Of a DNA stretch of 8,669 bases, positions 7,090-8,669 are shown one piece after another. This DNA comes from Kiritimatiellia bacterium. GTDB taxonomy: Bacteria > Verrucomicrobiota > Kiritimatiellia > RFP12 > UBA1067. The position numbers were made by a program, and so were the translations under genes. The stretch's first letter is position 1. Each line of letters begins with the position of its first letter. The notes beneath the pieces were generated by a model that saw only the letters and a program-made list of their open reading frames with translations, was not told the DNA's origin and made no database searches. The stretch covers positions 1-8,669 of the forward strand of contig JAGBXE010000134.1 in the NCBI GenBank assembly GCA_017629455.1, read 5' to 3'.

Positions 7090-7114
7090 AAGAGCGTTGT
7101 CATTTGCGTTTTGT
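7080..7114 (+). terminator. Probable terminator after the MBL-fold hydrolase
   Basis: AACGCTCT (7080-7087) pairs perfectly with AGAGCGTT (7091-7098) around an AAA loop that contains most of the stop codon. The downstream bases, through GCGTTTTGTT, are T-rich but interrupted. It lies between two convergent genes, as expected for a terminator. For the opposing minus-strand gene the same stem lacks a T tail, so it is a poorer terminator in that direction. Confidence 0.6.
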
Positions 7115-8035
7115 TCAGACCCCCCAAGGCTGATCGCCGTAAACGCGAATCCATTCCTTGGCGAGATTCACTGAAGGAACGTCGAGAGCTGCGGAATAAG
7201 TTGGGTGGAAGATAAGGCCAGTAACTATCTTTTCGCTTAGCAGCCGCTTAGCAAATTCAAGCTGCATTTCCATTCTCTTTGCGGGCACTGGTGCGCCAAG
7301 AGTGTAGTCCCACATATAAACGCCCATCAAGAGGCTTTTTTCTGCCCCGATGAAATCGCGCATTCTGCGAACTGCATCTTCGTGCTTGACGAGGTTTGAG
7401 GAGTGCCAGCACCAGAAGCTCGTTTCATCGCAAATGTCGAGATACGGCTTAAATTCAGGCTTAATTCCATCCTGGTCGGAATACACGACGATCGAAAGGC
7501 GAAGATCGTTTTCGTGGAGGCGGTCGGCAATCTTAATAACGACATCTTCCGTTTGCGTAAGTGATTTTACGGCAAAGAAATCGTCAAGGAAGCCGCCTGT
7601 GAAATTCGGGAAGGCAGGTTTTATTTCGTTAATCGCCCAATCAAGTTTATCCCAGACAGTACCGTTACCCTTGTCGGTAATTCCGAATGTAAAACGCTTA
7701 ACGTTGCGGAACTGTTCAATGTAGTCGCCCCATGGATGGACTGGCATATTGCCCCAGCGGATGAAGCAATTGTTCGGTATGCCCATAAGCTTGCAGCCTT
7801 CTGCCTGTTCAACGGTTGGCCCAGTCCATCTCCATTTGTCGTCTTTAAGCTTGTCAGCTGAGTGGTGGCACATTTGAGCGTGATGGCCCCACATCCAGAG
7901 ACGGTCGCGTATGGTAGGTCCATAGAACGATGCATCCCCTAGAAAGCTGCGGCAGCCTGAGCCTAAGGCGAGCGCTGATGTTGCCGCTGCCGAAGAAATG
8001 AAATCTTTACGGGAGATTGAAAGCTGTTTGTCCAT
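7115..8035 (-). CDS. Exported (beta/alpha)8-like protein of unknown function with Tat/lipoprotein-type signal
   Basis: The start is set at the ATG at 8033-8035 (306 residues), with AAAGGA at 8050-8045 nine bases upstream. The open frame continues to 8194 but has no coding character there. The N-terminus reads SISRKDFISSAAATSALALGSGC: a Tat-like S-R-K-D-F-I (residues 8-13, Arg-Lys rather than Arg-Arg), a hydrophobic stretch, and a lipobox-like GSGC ending at Cys28. Export, perhaps as a Tat lipoprotein, is likely. The rest alternates strands and helices in a pattern that fits a TIM barrel: RLWMWGHH, NCFIRWGN, RFTFGITD, GGFLDDFF (147-154), LSIVVYSDQ, ICDETSFWCW, LLMGVYMWDY and TGLIFHPTY. The Asp151-Asp152 pair and the Asp-Glu-rich, Trp-rich strand ends would suit a glycoside-hydrolase-like active site, but I recognise no named family. 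It is divergent from the ferritin/VIT1 gene and convergent with the MBL gene. Confidence 0.8.
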   Translation of the reverse strand: MDKQLSISRKDFISSAAATSALALGSGCRSFLGDASFYGPTIRDRLWMWGHHAQMCHHSADKLKDDKWRWTGPTVEQAEGCKLMGIPNNCFIRWGNMPVHPWGDYIEQFRNVKRFTFGITDKGNGTVWDKLDWAINEIKPAFPNFTGGFLDDFFAVKSLTQTEDVVIKIADRLHENDLRLSIVVYSDQDGIKPEFKPYLDICDETSFWCWHSSNLVKHEDAVRRMRDFIGAEKSLLMGVYMWDYTLGAPVPAKRMEMQLEFAKRLLSEKIVTGLIFHPTYSAALDVPSVNLAKEWIRVYGDQPWGV

Positions 8036-8066
8036 TAGAATGCGTCCTTTCGTTAATGAGATAAAC

Positions 8067-8096
8067 ATTATATCAATTCGGCAAGATGTAGGTCCA
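8067..8096 (-). promoter_or_regulatory. Extended -10 promoter for the exported barrel protein
   Basis: On the minus strand TGA-TATAAT occupies 8075-8067, an extended -10. A TGGACC (8096-8091) with an 18-base spacer is a 4/6 match to TTGACA. The start point should be near 8060, leaving a leader of about 25 bases that contains the AAAGGA ribosome binding site. Confidence 0.65.
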
Positions 8097-8109
8097 TAGC
8101 TGCGAGCGG

Positions 8110-8127
8110 TTAGATGTGTTAGATGTG
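8110..8127. repeat. 9-bp tandem direct repeat in the divergent promoter region
   Basis: TTAGATGTG occurs twice head to tail (8110-8118, 8119-8127), and a further AGATGT is at 8084-8089. The repeat lies between the two opposed promoters, upstream of both -10 elements. It could be an operator, or just a slippage duplication. Confidence 0.6.
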
Positions 8128-8140
8128 TGACAAAATTTAA

Positions 8141-8166
8141 TCGCGCAGAAACGAGTTTGGTATAAT
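8141..8166 (+). promoter_or_regulatory. Extended -10 promoter of the ferritin/VIT1 gene
   Basis: TATAAT at 8161-8166 is preceded by TGG (extended -10), with the TCGCG-N-AGA block upstream as in the rfbC promoter. The ATG lies only 10 bases after the -10 box, so a transcript starting near 8173 would have a leader of roughly 0-5 bases. No Shine-Dalgarno sequence fits. Confidence 0.7.
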
Positions 8167-8176
8167 ACATAGTGAG

Positions 8177-8669
8177 ATGAAAGACTGTAATCAAAATTCA
8201 AAAGTGCTTCGCTTGCAGCTGGTAAATGAGCTTACAGAATCAGCCGTTTATGCAAGGCTTGCAGCGTTAGAAAAAGATCCCCAGAACAAAACGATTCTTG
8301 AGCGTCTTAGCGCAGACGAAGCTAGACACGCAGGCATGATTGAGAAGATTCTCGGCTACAAAGGTAGCCATAAATCTTTGAAGGCGGCTTGGATCGTCTT
8401 TTGCGCGAGAGTTTTTGGCGTAACTTTTACGCTTAAGCTGATGGAGCGCGGCGAAAATGTGGCGAGTAAGGTTTATCGCGGAATTTTGGAATCTTATCCA
8501 GAACTTGCGGCGATTGCTGATGACGAGGAACGTCATGAGAGCGAGCTAATCGGCATTTTGAACGATTCGCGTCTTAACAACATGGGGGCGATTGTTCTAG
8601 GGCTAAACGATGCTCTCGTTGAACTTACAGGCGCACTTGCCGGTTTTACTTTTGCGCTAGGCGAACCTA
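8177..8669 (+). CDS. Ferritin-like/VIT1-CCC1 fusion (MbfA-like iron or manganese transporter), 3' partial
   Basis: The frame is open from the ATG at 8177 to the right edge (164 residues visible), so the gene continues outside the window. Residues 10-130 form a helical ferritin/rubrerythrin-like domain with metal-binding positions ELTESAVYARLAALE (18-32), E48-x-x-H51 in ADEARH, LMERGE (88-93) and E117-x-x-H120 in DDEERHESEL. Residues 137-164 (GAIVLGLNDALVELTGALAGFTFALGEP) are the start of the VIT1/CCC1 membrane domain, with the characteristic G-L-N/S-D-A-L-V-E first helix. Known proteins with this layout, such as MbfA, export iron or manganese, with the ferritin-like domain sensing or delivering the metal. 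That role is inferred here from domain order. The promoter at 8141-8166 predicts a leaderless or near-leaderless mRNA. An alternative GTG start at 8204 (Val10) would still keep the whole domain but also lacks a Shine-Dalgarno sequence. No Fur-like box is apparent. Confidence 0.88.
   Translation, partial: MKDCNQNSKVLRLQLVNELTESAVYARLAALEKDPQNKTILERLSADEARHAGMIEKILGYKGSHKSLKAAWIVFCARVFGVTFTLKLMERGENVASKVYRGILESYPELAAIADDEERHESELIGILNDSRLNNMGAIVLGLNDALVELTGALAGFTFALGEP

Noticed and set aside
8036..8194. A 53-residue N-terminal extension of the minus-strand exported protein, starting at an ATG at 8194
   Set aside because: It would place the Tat-like/lipoprotein signal internally, cover the extended -10 promoter and the ribosome binding site, and overlap the divergent gene. 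The ATG at 8035 has a well-spaced AAAGGA.
8267..8536. Minus-strand open frame of 89 residues near the right edge
   Set aside because: It is antisense to the ferritin-like domain, whose E-x-x-H motifs are clear on the plus strand.

Overview
The window is an ordinary-looking, gene-dense bacterial chromosome segment. It holds nine genes, two of them cut by the window edges. I see no RNA gene, mobile element, CRISPR array or phage signal, and no intergenic gap longer than about 140 bases. The best guess for the source is a member of the PVC superphylum (Verrucomicrobiota or Kiritimatiellota type), but this is inference only. It rests on a bacterial neutral-ceramidase-like protein, a CdsA whose signature reads GMGG...D-M where enterobacteria have HGG...D-R, and a secreted Tat-type (beta/alpha)8 protein of unknown role.

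Left block, plus strand (1-4014): a ceramidase-like metallohydrolase (left end missing) is followed by a tightly packed run. The run is CDP-diacylglycerol synthase (cdsA), a small lipoprotein with a chagasin-like look, the house-cleaning nucleotide pyrophosphatase rdgB, and a FabH-like ketoacyl synthase. The last four overlap by 4 bases at each junction (ATGA, ATGA, GTGA), so they are almost certainly one translationally coupled operon. Phospholipid head-group activation (cdsA) and acyl condensation (FabH-like) give it a lipid flavour, with rdgB as a housekeeping passenger.

Middle block, plus strand (4015-7114): a TGn-TATAAT promoter drives rfbC (dTDP-4-dehydrorhamnose 3,5-epimerase). Next come a sugar-porter MFS transporter with its own leader and, 29 bases later, a PhnP-like metallo-beta-lactamase-fold hydrolase. 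This block ends in a hairpin with a T-rich tail that overlaps the hydrolase stop codon and separates it from a convergent gene.

Right block (7115-8669): a minus-strand gene encodes an exported (beta/alpha)8 protein with a Tat-like/lipoprotein signal. It is transcribed away from a plus-strand gene cut by the right edge, which encodes a ferritin-like domain fused to a VIT1/CCC1 membrane transporter (MbfA-like iron/manganese handling). The 141-base divergent region between them carries two opposed extended -10 promoters and a 9-base tandem repeat. The plus-strand promoter lies so close to its start codon that the mRNA should be leaderless or nearly so.

I found no convincing new multi-gene system. 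The items most worth a second look are a nearly duplicated promoter module (4023-4048 and 8141-8166), the probable leaderless iron-transporter mRNA, the FabH-like enzyme with altered CoA-binding positions inside a cdsA operon, the chagasin-like lipoprotein, and the unassigned exported barrel protein.
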